64,000 nucleotides of DNA from Agroathelia rolfsii. Lineage: Eukaryota; Basidiomycota; Agaricomycetes; Amylocorticiales; Amylocorticiaceae. Below the pieces are notes generated by a model, which did no database searches, was not told the origin of the DNA, and saw only the letters and a program-made list of their open reading frames with translations. The translations under genes were made by a program, and so were the position numbers. The stretch is from the NCBI GenBank assembly GCA_018343915.1, contig JABRWF010000004.1, positions 3,844,001 through 3,908,000 of the forward strand, read 5' to 3'. Position 1 is the first letter of the stretch. Each line of letters begins with the position of its first letter. Below, in pieces: positions 12,731 through 22,076 of the stretch.

Positions 12731-13808
12731 GTCGACAAATAGTGATAAGTAAGCAAGGAGATAAGTGAAAAGTTGAAACGTTGAAGTCCTGTGTTTGGAG
12801 ACAACAGAAAACGAAAGAGGGCTCGTGTGACGGAGTCACGAGATCACAGACAAGAGATGATTTGAAAGAACCTACAGCACATACACACACATCAGCTGTC
12901 TTATATACGTTTCCCAATTAATTTCTATTCCCTTCCAATCTATTACATCAGCGGCTGTCCAGGGCCCGGCGAGCGCGAAAGAAAAGATAAGCAAAATACC
13001 ACTCGATTGATATAAGACTGGCAAACATCGGGCCGCACCTGACTGTAAGTGACGCACCGTCACAGCTCGTAATCTGCTTTTGCCACCGGAAGCATTTTCA
13101 ATCTGGGCGCGCATACAGCATACATCGAAGTGTTTTCAGCTTGTTGTAGGACGATAAGTCTGCGCGCCCTGTTTTGTCATTTGCCATTTACCATATTACA
13201 TGGGGCTGGTAGTGAACTTTCCTTTTATTCCTGCCCCTAAATCTAAACCACGATAAAAATCGGGACAAAAAGTCCCAGAGGAGGAGGAGTAGGAGTAAGT
13301 AAAATGGATTATATGCTGGGGAGGGCGATTCTAAAGACCTAAGTACTATCAAAAAGTTCCTTTGTAAATCCTTCATCTTGAGCACAGATATGGGGTGATT
13401 TAAAAAAAATTAAAATTACCTTTTCACAATTGGGATGCTGTCAGTAAATACTCGGATAGAAATGATAGTCTATTTTCAATCACCACTAACATTCTTTAAA
13501 TTATTATTTAATGCGATTTTTAGTCGCATGCTGCCTCGACGCTTATCTTGATCAATCGCAATATCTTCATCAACAATCAAATTACCAAAGCGTTTGATAT
13601 GGGTTTTGGAGAATATCCAACATGAAATCAATAGCATCCAGAATACTGACTCCTATGACTATCGATGACGACGACGATCTTGGCAGATTGGTACAAACGT
13701 TTCCGCAAACACAAGCGGTAGATGTACTAACTTTTATTTTTATCGTAGACCCCAAGTTCACCCGTATACAGGCTTTATCGCAAGCCGGCACTCAAGATAC
13801 ATGGCTCA
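12731..13808. other. Intergenic region, no gene seen
   Basis: This is about 1.1 kb between the purine phosphoribosyltransferase and the next + strand gene. A frame open from 13622 (MKSIASRIL) lacks conserved features and is abandoned by the better downstream exon model. It may belong to the 5' leader of the next gene. Confidence 0.4.
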
Positions 13809-15033
13809 ATGACCTCTCAGAGGCTGATACCAAAACCGCCAAGGCTGCCGAATTGTGGCCTGCGAAGGGCACTGGCACTGCATCATGGTACTGACGAATT
13901 GATCAGTAAGGAGCTTTATCTGCGTATTAAGGTAAACTGATCAAAATTTCATGCTTTGCTGTTATAACTAAGAGTTTACCTTTCACTTGCTTGTTCTTGC
14001 ATACACTAGGGCGCCGTATTGAAATGTCTTGAGAGTCACCCAAAAATCGATCGAAAAATCCCATTATCTAAGCAGCCAGATCGGCGCCAAATCAATATGG
14101 TTTTACGCCAGGTAGGTCTGATTACTTTGACAGCAGTTTCTTTTATGTCAGAATATGGTTTCTTATCATGCTATATCAACTAGATGGCCGAAGCAGAACC
14201 CTATCTCAAAAAATTCGAAAATAATTGGGCTGCAAAAGAGTTCTTAAGGCGGAGTTTAGGGTCGTTGAATCGATCTGGAATTCAGTATCACAGTAGTGCA
14301 AGAACTGAGAAGAGAGCCATCCAAGATCCGGTACGTATTCTTTGCATCATTGCTTTATGGCTTGTATTTTCAACTTGAATTCTTACTTTTAATAAGACTA
14401 TGCATGCAGAGTCCACATTAGAGTCCAATGATAGCAATGGGCTAAACCATAATGTTCCAGGACCTGAGTTATCTCTAGAGAATCGTCAGGAAAATACACA
14501 AGTGGGACGGCTTATTGTTAAGAAAGTCATACCTGTTCTACCACAGAATCTAAATGTGTCGGTAGAGGTATATTCTCATAACTAAATTTTGGTATTCTCA
14601 CATGGCATTGCTAATAGCTTACCAGGGGAGCCTCGTATATCCACCAGCAGTCACATCTTGGGTATGTCATCGTTTCTTAACCTGTTTCAACTGTGTTGGG
14701 TAGCATATGTCTGTCATAAAGCACTGAATGCACCTTTTCATACACTAGCCTGCCACGGCGCAGATGTCACAAACCTACCTTCCAGTATCCGGTGGCAGTC
14801 ATGATATCACGCCGGGGCAGTACAATTGGCTGGTAGGTGATTTTTTTTAAATAATGAATGTGTATAAGCTACAGTATTTTTAGCAATTCGAATTTCCATG
14901 TGAAAATGGGGATGAAGTCGAGATTGATATTAAAATCAATCGGTCTGAAGGATTAATTTATTACGGCTTATGGGTCACTGATGCCTATTTCTACAGAGTT
15001 AAAAAGTACCACCTGGAGAACACGATTATGTGA
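13809..15033 (+). CDS. Hypothetical protein, multi-exon
   Basis: I do not recognise this protein. An exon model with consistent GT-AG sites joins MTSQRLIPKPPRLPNCGLRR (start 13809), HHGTDELISKELYLRIK, GAVLKCLESHPKIDRKIPLS, MVLRQ, MAEAEPYLKKFENNWAAKE (14184), a Ser/Asn-rich linker, GSLVYPPAVTSW, a segment reading LPVSGGSHDITPGQYNWL, and a last exon QFEFPCENGDEVEIDIKINR to the stop TGA at 15031-15033. The continuity of frame across six introns supports a real gene. The mostly charged N-terminal half could be helical, while the last 50 residues look beta-rich and globular. The start codon is the least certain point, since a longer N-terminal exon could be spliced in from upstream. Confidence 0.5.
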
Positions 15034-16425
15034 AGCCCAGGTCCTTTGCGCCCCCACCCCCTCATCTAATTTGTTAACTTTGAGAGTTATCGAAAGGGGT
15101 TCCGAGTCCATGTTTATTCTGTCAGATCACTTTGCAACGACAAAAGGCCTATACAATTTTTCCGTCCAAAGAAATAGCTTTTCAATGCATTTGCTATCTG
15201 AATATTAATTGTAGGAGTACAAAATAGTGCAGGCAAAATCATCGATTAGCGGACGTTTATGAATATGCGTACATGTATTAGTGCATGTATCGTGTTTCGT
15301 CGAGTCCACGCCTCACTGGTAACGGATGATCAAGATATTGCATGATTAATATTCAACATGCTATACGCTCCTGGCACGAGTCCTACTACACATGTACATG
15401 TGATACAATCATGCATCCATTGAGAGAATAATAGTTAAATGCTCAACGTTCAACAATGGACGCCTCTTTATAGGGTAGCAATTCTAACGTAATCTATATA
15501 CAGCATGAATATGCACGTCCTAGGAAATTGCCACTTTAAGTCCAGAATATGCATGCATTGGCGTATAAGCTTATAAGTACCGACTATCTAAGAGCAGGGT
15601 GGAAATATGCATCAGGTTTTTGTAAATGACGGACTAAACTTAATTACATGCCAAACTGAGATTTACTTGGTATATTCATGACACAACTTGGACTTCTTAC
15701 ACATACACATTATAAATGCTTCTATCTGTTGAATGGATGGAGTATATATTGAAGGCGGGTTGCGCCGGAAGATATGTAAATGGCAACATTGCGTGAATAT
15801 CGTAGCGAGAGATGTTAGCTTGTCTACGTCTTTTGTTTGCCACTGGAGAAAATATTTCCAGCTACCAGACGCTTATTAAAGGAAGCAATCATAGAAGTCT
15901 TTTGGTGATGAAATAAATGTCGTGACTTCTTGATAGCGCCAAATTTCTTAGCCTTAGACAGCAACTGTAGGAGTTGTGTTGCTAGGATGCGTGAAGGATT
16001 AAATTAAAATGAATAAACCAGGACGACACAGCCACTTCTAATGATTTGAGGAATCAAACTTGTCTTTCTAGGCATTACTCCGCATCCATTCTGACGGCAG
16101 CACCGCCTTTTCAATGAGCTGGTTCCTTAGACCGTAGGCATACTCTGCCCTCGTTGTTCCTGATGATTTTAGAAAAGAACTTAGAGATAACCTAGAAAGA
16201 CACTTGCACCTGCGCACACATGAGTAGAATAAAGCTACGATCCACACATAAATTGATAGGGTTTGTCCTCCTTGACCACAAACCCGCTATTAGTGCAATT
16301 GAATCCATAAATAAATAAAAAACCTGGATGAGTGTTCATGGACTCATGGTTGATACCGATGGTGACGGGAGTCAGAAAAGAAGTTTCTCTGTCCGGAAGC
16401 AGAATCGACGACGATGTCACGACAG
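15034..16425. other. Long AT-rich intergenic region
   Basis: This is about 1.4 kb without a convincing coding frame on either strand. Short TGCATG/ACATGT words recur between about 15250 and 15560. From about 16340 the sequence becomes similar to the regions upstream of the three other Gly-rich paralogues. A short minus-strand frame at 16235-16507 lies in that shared block and is probably not a gene. Confidence 0.5.
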
Positions 16426-16732
16426 TCACGTCAACATCACCAGCGACCGCCACAGTTACTGTCATGGTCCCTGCATAATCTTCGGTTTCAAGTTCATACT
16501 TTGTCAATGGACCTTCCTGGTTGCATCATGGGTTCTCCAGCTATACGAAATGCCTGTAATATTTTGGCTTCCACTAGATATATAAACGGCTCATTCGACT
16601 TCTAATCATCACTAAACCCCTGTCTCAATCACTCGGCGAGTGCTCCGAGTCTCAGCCTTTGAACTACTATCATTTAACCCATCCATCCTCATTCTCTTGT
16701 ACTTCTCATCGCTCACTTTTAACTCACGAAAA
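16340..16732 (+). promoter_or_regulatory. Promoter block of Gly-rich paralogue 1
   Basis: The block is shared in sequence with the upstream regions of the other paralogues, most clearly with that of copy 4. It holds TCACGTCA (16426-16433, a bZIP/CRE-like site), a TATA box (16579-16586) and a near-palindrome CACTC-GGC-GAGTG (16630-16642) lying 91 bp before the ATG, so probably in the 5' leader. These elements keep their order and approximate spacing in the other copies. Confidence 0.65.
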
Positions 16733-17863
16733 ATGACCAACTTCACTCGTATTACTTCTTTGCTTTTTGTTGCCATTGCTGCATCTCATATGACGTCGGC
16801 CTCCGTCATCCCAGTCAAACGAGGGATTTTCGGAGGCATTGGTGCTGATGCTGGTCTTGATGCTAGCGCCGGCCTCGACGCTGGAGCTGGCCTTGATGCC
16901 TGCGACGATACTGATACTGGGCTCGACGCTGGCCCAGGGCTTGATGCAGGAGCTGGACTCGATACGGGCGCTGGCCTTGACACTGGAGCCGGACTTGGTG
17001 GAGATGCAGGCTTTGGAATCGGATTCGGTATCGGCGGAAGCGGTGGTCTCGGTGGTAGCACTGGCCCTGGCGGCAGCAGCAATCTCAGCGGAAGTGGTGG
17101 TGCCAGCGGAAGCACTGGATCCGGTAATGATGCAGGGCCCAGTGGCTCGGCAGGCGCCTCAGAAAACTCAAGCCTGTCTGGACAGGAGGGAGCATCACCT
17201 ACAGCTTCGTCATCCTGGAGCGAGTCCAGCCAATCAATTTCTTGGGGTGGTGATCCCCCCTCTTCGCCAGATTCCTCTTCGAACTCTCCTGGCCACTCCC
17301 ACCCCCTCATGCCTGTTACCTCTAGCGCTCCAATAGCAGCGGCATCGCCCTCCGAAAGCACGCCGGCATCTACTCCAGATGACCAATCGGGCTCGCCTTC
17401 ATCGTCTGGCGCATCTCCCGATTCCGACTCCTCGTCAAGCCCCTCGGGCCAGCAGGGCTCATCTTCTAGCTCGTGGAACCAGTCGAGCCAATCAAGTTCA
17501 GAGTCCTCCAACCAAAATGGCCAACAGAACCAATCCGGCTCTTCAAACCAAACCTCTCAATCGAGCTCGACCACCGGAGATAGCAAGCACGGTTCTCACA
17601 CCAGCTCCTCGAACGCCTCGAGCTCATCGGATCAATCAAGCTCGTCTGGTAACGCCCAAGGATCGTCGGGTCAATCTTCCGACTCTAGTCAGTCAAGCCA
17701 CTCGGAGCAGTACGGGCATCCTGGGGACGCACAATGGAGCTACTACAGCACTTACGCGTACACAAGCGGATATGCGCAGTCGACGCAGACTTCGCAGTCG
17801 ACGTCTACAGCTTATTCGAGCCAATCGAGCCAGTCGAGCTCGTCGAGCGAGCAGTACTACTAA
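16733..17863 (+). CDS. Secreted Gly/Ser-rich silk-like repeat protein, copy 1
   Basis: The gene is intronless and encodes 376 residues. A signal peptide (residues 1 to about 24) is followed by a short pro-segment SVIPVKR with a Kex2-type Lys-Arg at 29-30. Residues of about 35-110 are Gly-rich, built from GAGLDA-like hexapeptides and a GFGIGFGIGG segment, with a single Cys in a CDD motif. Next come Ser-rich tracts with SWSESSQSISWGG and GHSHPLMP blocks that only copy 4 shares, then SSNQNGQQNQ stretches, and the conserved cap QYGHPGDAQW, STYAYTSGYAQSTQ, ending SSEQYY. An upstream in-frame ATG at 16640 would bury the signal peptide and is not used here. No catalytic domain is visible. A structural or surface-coat role in the wall, hyphal sheath or fruiting body is inferred only. 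Confidence 0.8.
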   Translation: MTNFTRITSLLFVAIAASHMTSASVIPVKRGIFGGIGADAGLDASAGLDAGAGLDACDDTDTGLDAGPGLDAGAGLDTGAGLDTGAGLGGDAGFGIGFGIGGSGGLGGSTGPGGSSNLSGSGGASGSTGSGNDAGPSGSAGASENSSLSGQEGASPTASSSWSESSQSISWGGDPPSSPDSSSNSPGHSHPLMPVTSSAPIAAASPSESTPASTPDDQSGSPSSSGASPDSDSSSSPSGQQGSSSSSWNQSSQSSSESSNQNGQQNQSGSSNQTSQSSSTTGDSKHGSHTSSSNASSSSDQSSSSGNAQGSSGQSSDSSQSSHSEQYGHPGDAQWSYYSTYAYTSGYAQSTQTSQSTSTAYSSQSSQSSSSSEQYY

Positions 17864-18238
17864 TCCAAGAGTGGAATATTTCTTTCTGGACGCTTCGATG
17901 TCACTGATTTAGTTGATCAATCCTCTATTTTTTTTTTCTTTGCCATTCTCATTCGATGCTTCGAAACTTTCCTCCTTGCCTTTCATTCTCATTCACTTGT
18001 ACGCGCAATCCTGATTTCTTCAGATGCCACCTGTAAATTGTTGCATGTATGCATGTAGGTAGTATACCCGCCATCTGTTTATCCACCTACGGTAATGTAT
18101 AACAATTGTTGAGCTACGCTAGAAAGGCATGAGTCGCCTCTATTGGTACTAATAAGCAACATGACATCATTAAACTCGATCAATTACAAGTCAAAACACT
18201 TATACGAGCAATATTCACGCGGTTCTGATATCTATGCT
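17864..18238. terminator. 3' flank of copy 1 with conserved hairpin
   Basis: The 3' flank holds a T-rich tract and a short inverted repeat, GTAGGT (18055-18060) with ACCTAC (18085-18090), around TAGTATACCCG. It is followed by TAATGTATAACAA. Related sequence follows copy 2 (26720-26757), and weaker versions follow copies 3 (about 29185) and 4 (about 35849). This may be a 3' UTR or polyadenylation signal. Confidence 0.4.
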
Positions 18239-19834
18239 TCACACAACATGTTCCACCCCCTGCGGGAAAGCATAGCCTCCTTGCCTTCGCACCTGAAAAA
18301 AATAAGAAATTAGGTGCTGGAAAATCTCTAGTGCGAGACACTTTGTGCACTTACTTCGTCAAAGATTTCCATTTCCAGTAGACTCTTATCATGGCCCCAG
18401 ATTTCGCTCTCTAATTTCCCATCCCGCACACATCGAGCCACTTCATCTGCTTGGAAATGCCATCCAACACCGACATAATCGAATTTCCATGTCTCCTCTC
18501 GTTCCGAAAAGCCTGTTCCCTTGTCGTTGTGATATTTGACCGTAAAAGATCTCGGGCTATAGATTGGAGCGCCGATAACGATGGAGCCTCGGGAATAGCG
18601 AATCGTCACTCCTGGATCGGTGTTGACTGCATTGATGCTACAGGTGAGTATCGCCTGAGCTGCCAGCTCCGATGAAGGTGCTGAAGATGATGGTGAAAAT
18701 GTGAGCGTAAAGGATGTGTTGCTATCAACATTAGTCAAAGGTGTTTTGAGCATTGTTCCGCTGATCGTAGATGGCTTGGCTTTGTGATTGAGGGGATGCT
18801 CATACAGTGCCAAGATTGCCTGAGAACCGGTGTTAAATCTCAAGTTTTAAATTTATCATGGCCGTATACTCACCCAAATCAACGGATATGGACCACTATG
18901 GATCCAATAAAATGAGCTTTCAATAGTCAGTGAGAAGAAATTCACCTACAGATCGAGCAATCCCCCTCCTCCAAGGTTTGGATCGAGAATCCTGTTCGTT
19001 TTGGGAATTTCTAGTATCGAAAATAAGTAGACGGCAATATTTTTCCGTCTTGAAAAAAACATGCTTACTCTCGATATCAAAGTCGCCGGACAGATCAGCA
19101 TGAAGTACGATGGGCACCCCCAGCACCCCACTTTCTGCTATTTCTTTCACCTTCTTTGTCAATGGCTGGAAACGAGTCCACATTGCCTCCATGAAAAATA
19201 CGTTGTTCTCATTTGCAGCTTTAATCAGAGCACGAAGCTCTGCTGCGTTGGAAGTCACCGGTTTCTCGCAGAGAACATGTTTCTTCGCTTGAATCGCTTC
19301 AAGAGCGTTCGGATAATGATATGTATGTGGAGTGCCTAAAGAACACATCTTAGTGTTTTGTTTTACCCCAACCAGAACATGTTTTCGGCTACCTATGTAC
19401 ACGGCATCGACATCCTAACAAAACGGAATAAGATAAGACTGCAGCTACAAATCCGGGACAAAACATGCCTTATCATCGAAAACTTCTGTATAACTTCCGT
19501 ATGCCTTTACAGACTCGTCTCCGGGGATTTGTTCTTTGATGAATACTTGAGCCTTTTCAACACTGCGGGAGCCTACAGCAACGATCTTATGTGAAACATC
19601 ATGCACGTCTCGTCTGTTGTATTTTTGAGATGCAATGGTCAAACGGTAAGTTGAATTACTTGTGATAACTAACGTCTTTGGGTCTCTGAGAAGGTCCTAT
19701 GATTATTCCCGGTAAATAATTGGTTTCATTTTCTGGGTGTAAGTGGGTTTGGAGCTTACATTGACAAACTTGATGGCAATAGCACCAGTAGAAATAATGC
19801 CCCAGCGCAATTGTGTGGGCTGGACCGTCGTCAT
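18239..19834 (-). CDS. Gfo/Idh/MocA-family NAD(P)-dependent dehydrogenase (dihydrodiol/xylose dehydrogenase-like)
   Basis: This is a soluble oxidoreductase that oxidises a sugar or diol with NAD(P). The start at 19834 gives MTTVQPTQLRWGIISTGAIA, containing the Rossmann GIISTGxIA loop. Later exons read VHDVSHKIVAVGSRSVEKA, AYGSYTEVFDD, then YIGTPHTYHYPNALEAIQA and HVLCEKPVTSN, whose EKP motif carries the conserved catalytic Lys. Then come FMEAMWTRFQPL and DPNLGGGGLLDLGPYPLIW, which is typical of the dimeric dihydrodiol dehydrogenase/D-xylose dehydrogenase branch. The C-terminal domain runs to EHVV at 18239. The gene diverges from the OHCU decarboxylase across 356 bp. The substrate cannot be read from the sequence. 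Confidence 0.85.
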
Positions 19835-20190
19835 GGTGGTACAGCGCAGAGAATACTATGAGGCAATGTTCGGCGTAAAGACTGATGCTGGCCTCCTGAG
19901 ATTTCAAGATAAGAGGCGAAATCGACGATGATGACGAAACCATCGGAAAAACATGCTTCTGTATCACATTCCTACACCGTGACTATCACTGACGGGGGTT
20001 TGTCTGCGGCAGTTTGTTTCCGCCTTTATCTGTGTTTGTTCATCACCGGAAGTAAGTTCCAGCACTGATCTCTATTAGGTAGCACTGGCGATAATCTGCG
20101 TTCTCTGTAGCGTCAATTCAGAAATAACCGAGATAAGACAAACTACACTCGCAGCTTATAGGTGAAAATCACCAGGCTACCACAGAAACC
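19835..20190. promoter_or_regulatory. Divergent promoter region
   Basis: This 356-bp gap lies between the start of the Gfo/Idh/MocA dehydrogenase (minus) and that of the OHCU decarboxylase (plus). I see no clear TATA box or repeated operator. Confidence 0.35.
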
Positions 20191-20802
20191 ATGTCTGGAA
20201 ACAAAGGCAACTTGAAATCATTATCAGAATTATCAGAAGATCCGCGAGCCCTCGACGATACCTTGTCTGCCTTATTTGAACCCTCCATGGTTCTACATGA
20301 AATCCTCGTTCCTTCTTTGATCCAGGGCCTTGAAACCCAAAATAATCAACTGGACTCCTATGAGCAACTTGTTGATAGGGCCGTTGCTGTAATCCAATCA
20401 TGGGACGTGTCGCTTCAGGCTAAATTCATCGCCGGCCATCCGAGAATAGGGGAAACGAAGAACCTCAGTACGTTTTCCGCCCGCGAGCAGGGAAACACTA
20501 GCGCCGCACCTACGACCCCGCCTGAGGTGCTGGCCCGACTCGGGCATCTAAATAGGTGTTATGAGCACGTTTATCCCGGGCTCATATACATTACATTCGT
20601 CAACGGCCGCAGCCGTGCAACTATCGCGGAGGAGATGGAGATCAGGCTCGGACTTGAACATTCCCTGGATCCCAAATCGCCAGATCCCAGTAGCCTCAAC
20701 CCAAAGGTGATAGAAAGCGACGAATGGAAGGCAGAGTTGGGGCGTGCTGTTATCGACATCGGCTTGATCGCAAAAAGTAGATTGAAAACCTTGATCAATT
20801 GA
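20191..20802 (+). CDS. 2-oxo-4-hydroxy-4-carboxy-5-ureidoimidazoline (OHCU) decarboxylase
   Basis: This enzyme of uric acid breakdown converts OHCU to S-allantoin after urate oxidase and HIU hydrolase. A single exon encodes 203 residues. The motif FIAGHPRIGE (about residues 79-88) carries the catalytic His and Glu. It is followed by LGHLNRCYEHVYPGLIYITF and VNGRSRATIAEEMEIRL, the two signature blocks of the family. The length is usual for fungal members. There is no peroxisomal SKL-type ending (the protein ends in TLIN), so a cytosolic location is possible. No other purine catabolism gene is adjacent. Confidence 0.9.
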   Translation: MSGNKGNLKSLSELSEDPRALDDTLSALFEPSMVLHEILVPSLIQGLETQNNQLDSYEQLVDRAVAVIQSWDVSLQAKFIAGHPRIGETKNLSTFSAREQGNTSAAPTTPPEVLARLGHLNRCYEHVYPGLIYITFVNGRSRATIAEEMEIRLGLEHSLDPKSPDPSSLNPKVIESDEWKAELGRAVIDIGLIAKSRLKTLIN

Positions 20803-20993
20803 AACATTATCCTTTTTTCGCAGAAATTGTAATACATGAGAGGATATTGACGAATTTGAGTATAGTCCATCAGAAAAGCTACGCAAACAGTAAAGCGGAG
20901 CAAAGCAGAAAAAATAAGACAGAAAGACGAAGATAATAACACAAGTAATCAAAAACTACTCTTTTCAAAAATATAGTCCAAATATTAAAAACA

Positions 20994-21743
20994 TCAGGCG
21001 ATCGAGTATGCTCTCGAAGGGGGTGGAGGCTTAGGCGTCGGAGTCGTAGACTAAACAAGGAATGATCAGTCATCGAAAACCCAAGGCAAAGAAAAAGTCA
21101 TCGTACTCCTGCATGTCTAGCATTGGATGCCTGAGTGGCAATCTGCTGGAGTACCTTATCCACTAGTATGCTACAATTAGATACAGTTTGCGCTCTTTTG
21201 GCTCGAAAGGCTTCCAGGCGTTCCTGACGACGTTGTTCTGCCTGCTTTGCCCATGCCTCGCGCTCCTTGGCACGTTTCTCTTGTGATTCCCGGAGTGTTT
21301 CGACACTCTTCACGACCCTAACGTCCCTATCAATGACACGACTGTCATATATCTACCAGCAGTCAGAACATGATCACGATTGCCGGAGAGGAAACACGGT
21401 GTCCTACCCGACGCTTGATAGGATCGCCTAAGACTTCGAAAGCTTTGCAAACCTGATAAGATGTATCAATAAATGATCGACAAGACATATACGTAAAAGA
21501 ACGTCAAACCTGTTGAAACCTGAATGTTGCTGCCTCCCTTGAGGCACTACTAACTTCGGGGCCGAGCTTATCAGGATGGGTTTTCAATACCTGCTGCTTG
21601 TACGCCTTGCGAACTATCAATGGCAGCTGTAAGCGATCCAAATAAGGTGGTGTATTCCAAGACTATGCTAGCTCACCTTCTTCAGTGGTTGCGTGCCTTT
21701 CTATCCCTAGTATATCGTAGAAAGTGCGCGCTGCGGAGGACAT
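20994..21743 (-). CDS. J-domain (DnaJ-like) protein with coiled-coil tail
   Basis: This is a probable Hsp70 co-chaperone. The start at 21743 gives MSSAARTFYDILGIERHATT. After an intron the sequence VRKAYKQQVLKTHPDKLGPE contains the essential HPD motif, followed by FRFQQVCKAFEVLGDPIKRRIYDSR, a complete N-terminal J domain. The rest is a highly charged helical segment (EKRAKEREAWAKQAEQRRQE), probably a coiled coil. A terminal exon after an intron near 21050-21100 gives a Pro-rich end STTPTPKPPPPSRAY with a stop at 20994. Read-through of that intron stops at once (HAGVR, 21098). The architecture resembles small spliceosome- or ribosome-associated J-proteins, but I cannot assign one. Confidence 0.75.
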
Positions 21744-22076
21744 ACCGAAAACACTTCAAGCTACAAACGCTACAAGGAAACTTTTGAGATTAGCGGTATA
21801 AGGTGAGATGATGAAACAGGAAGGCTCAGGATAATCTAATTCGGTCAAATCAGGGGAGTAAACGTCTTAGGCTATTGTCAAATGGACACCGTGGGAAGTT
21901 CACAAGTTATAGAGGAAAGAAATCCAAGTTCAAGCAGTTCAACATGCAATCCCGTGATCGTTCGCAATAATGACGGAGTTTAAGAAAGCTCTTATCTCGG
22001 ACCGTACCTCCGGTGCCTTAATGACCCATGCCAAGGACTGTTCTCTGACCAGCTCCCAAGACGGTGAGGATAACAT
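21744..22076. other. Intergenic, no gene seen
   Basis: This gap lies between the J-protein start and the RPC4 stop. It is AT-rich and must hold the J-protein promoter. No clear TATA box is visible. Confidence 0.4.

Noticed and set aside
13622..13894. 90-codon frame MKSIASRILTPMTIDDDDDL upstream of the unrecognised gene
   Set aside because: It runs into a stop in a frame different from the well-spliced exon that starts at 13809. It may be leader sequence; no conserved motif supports it.
16640..16732. Upstream in-frame ATG extending copy 1 (and 33870 for copy 4)
   Set aside because: The extension lies in the leader that contains the conserved palindrome. Copies 2 and 3 do not keep an open frame there, and it would hide the signal peptide.
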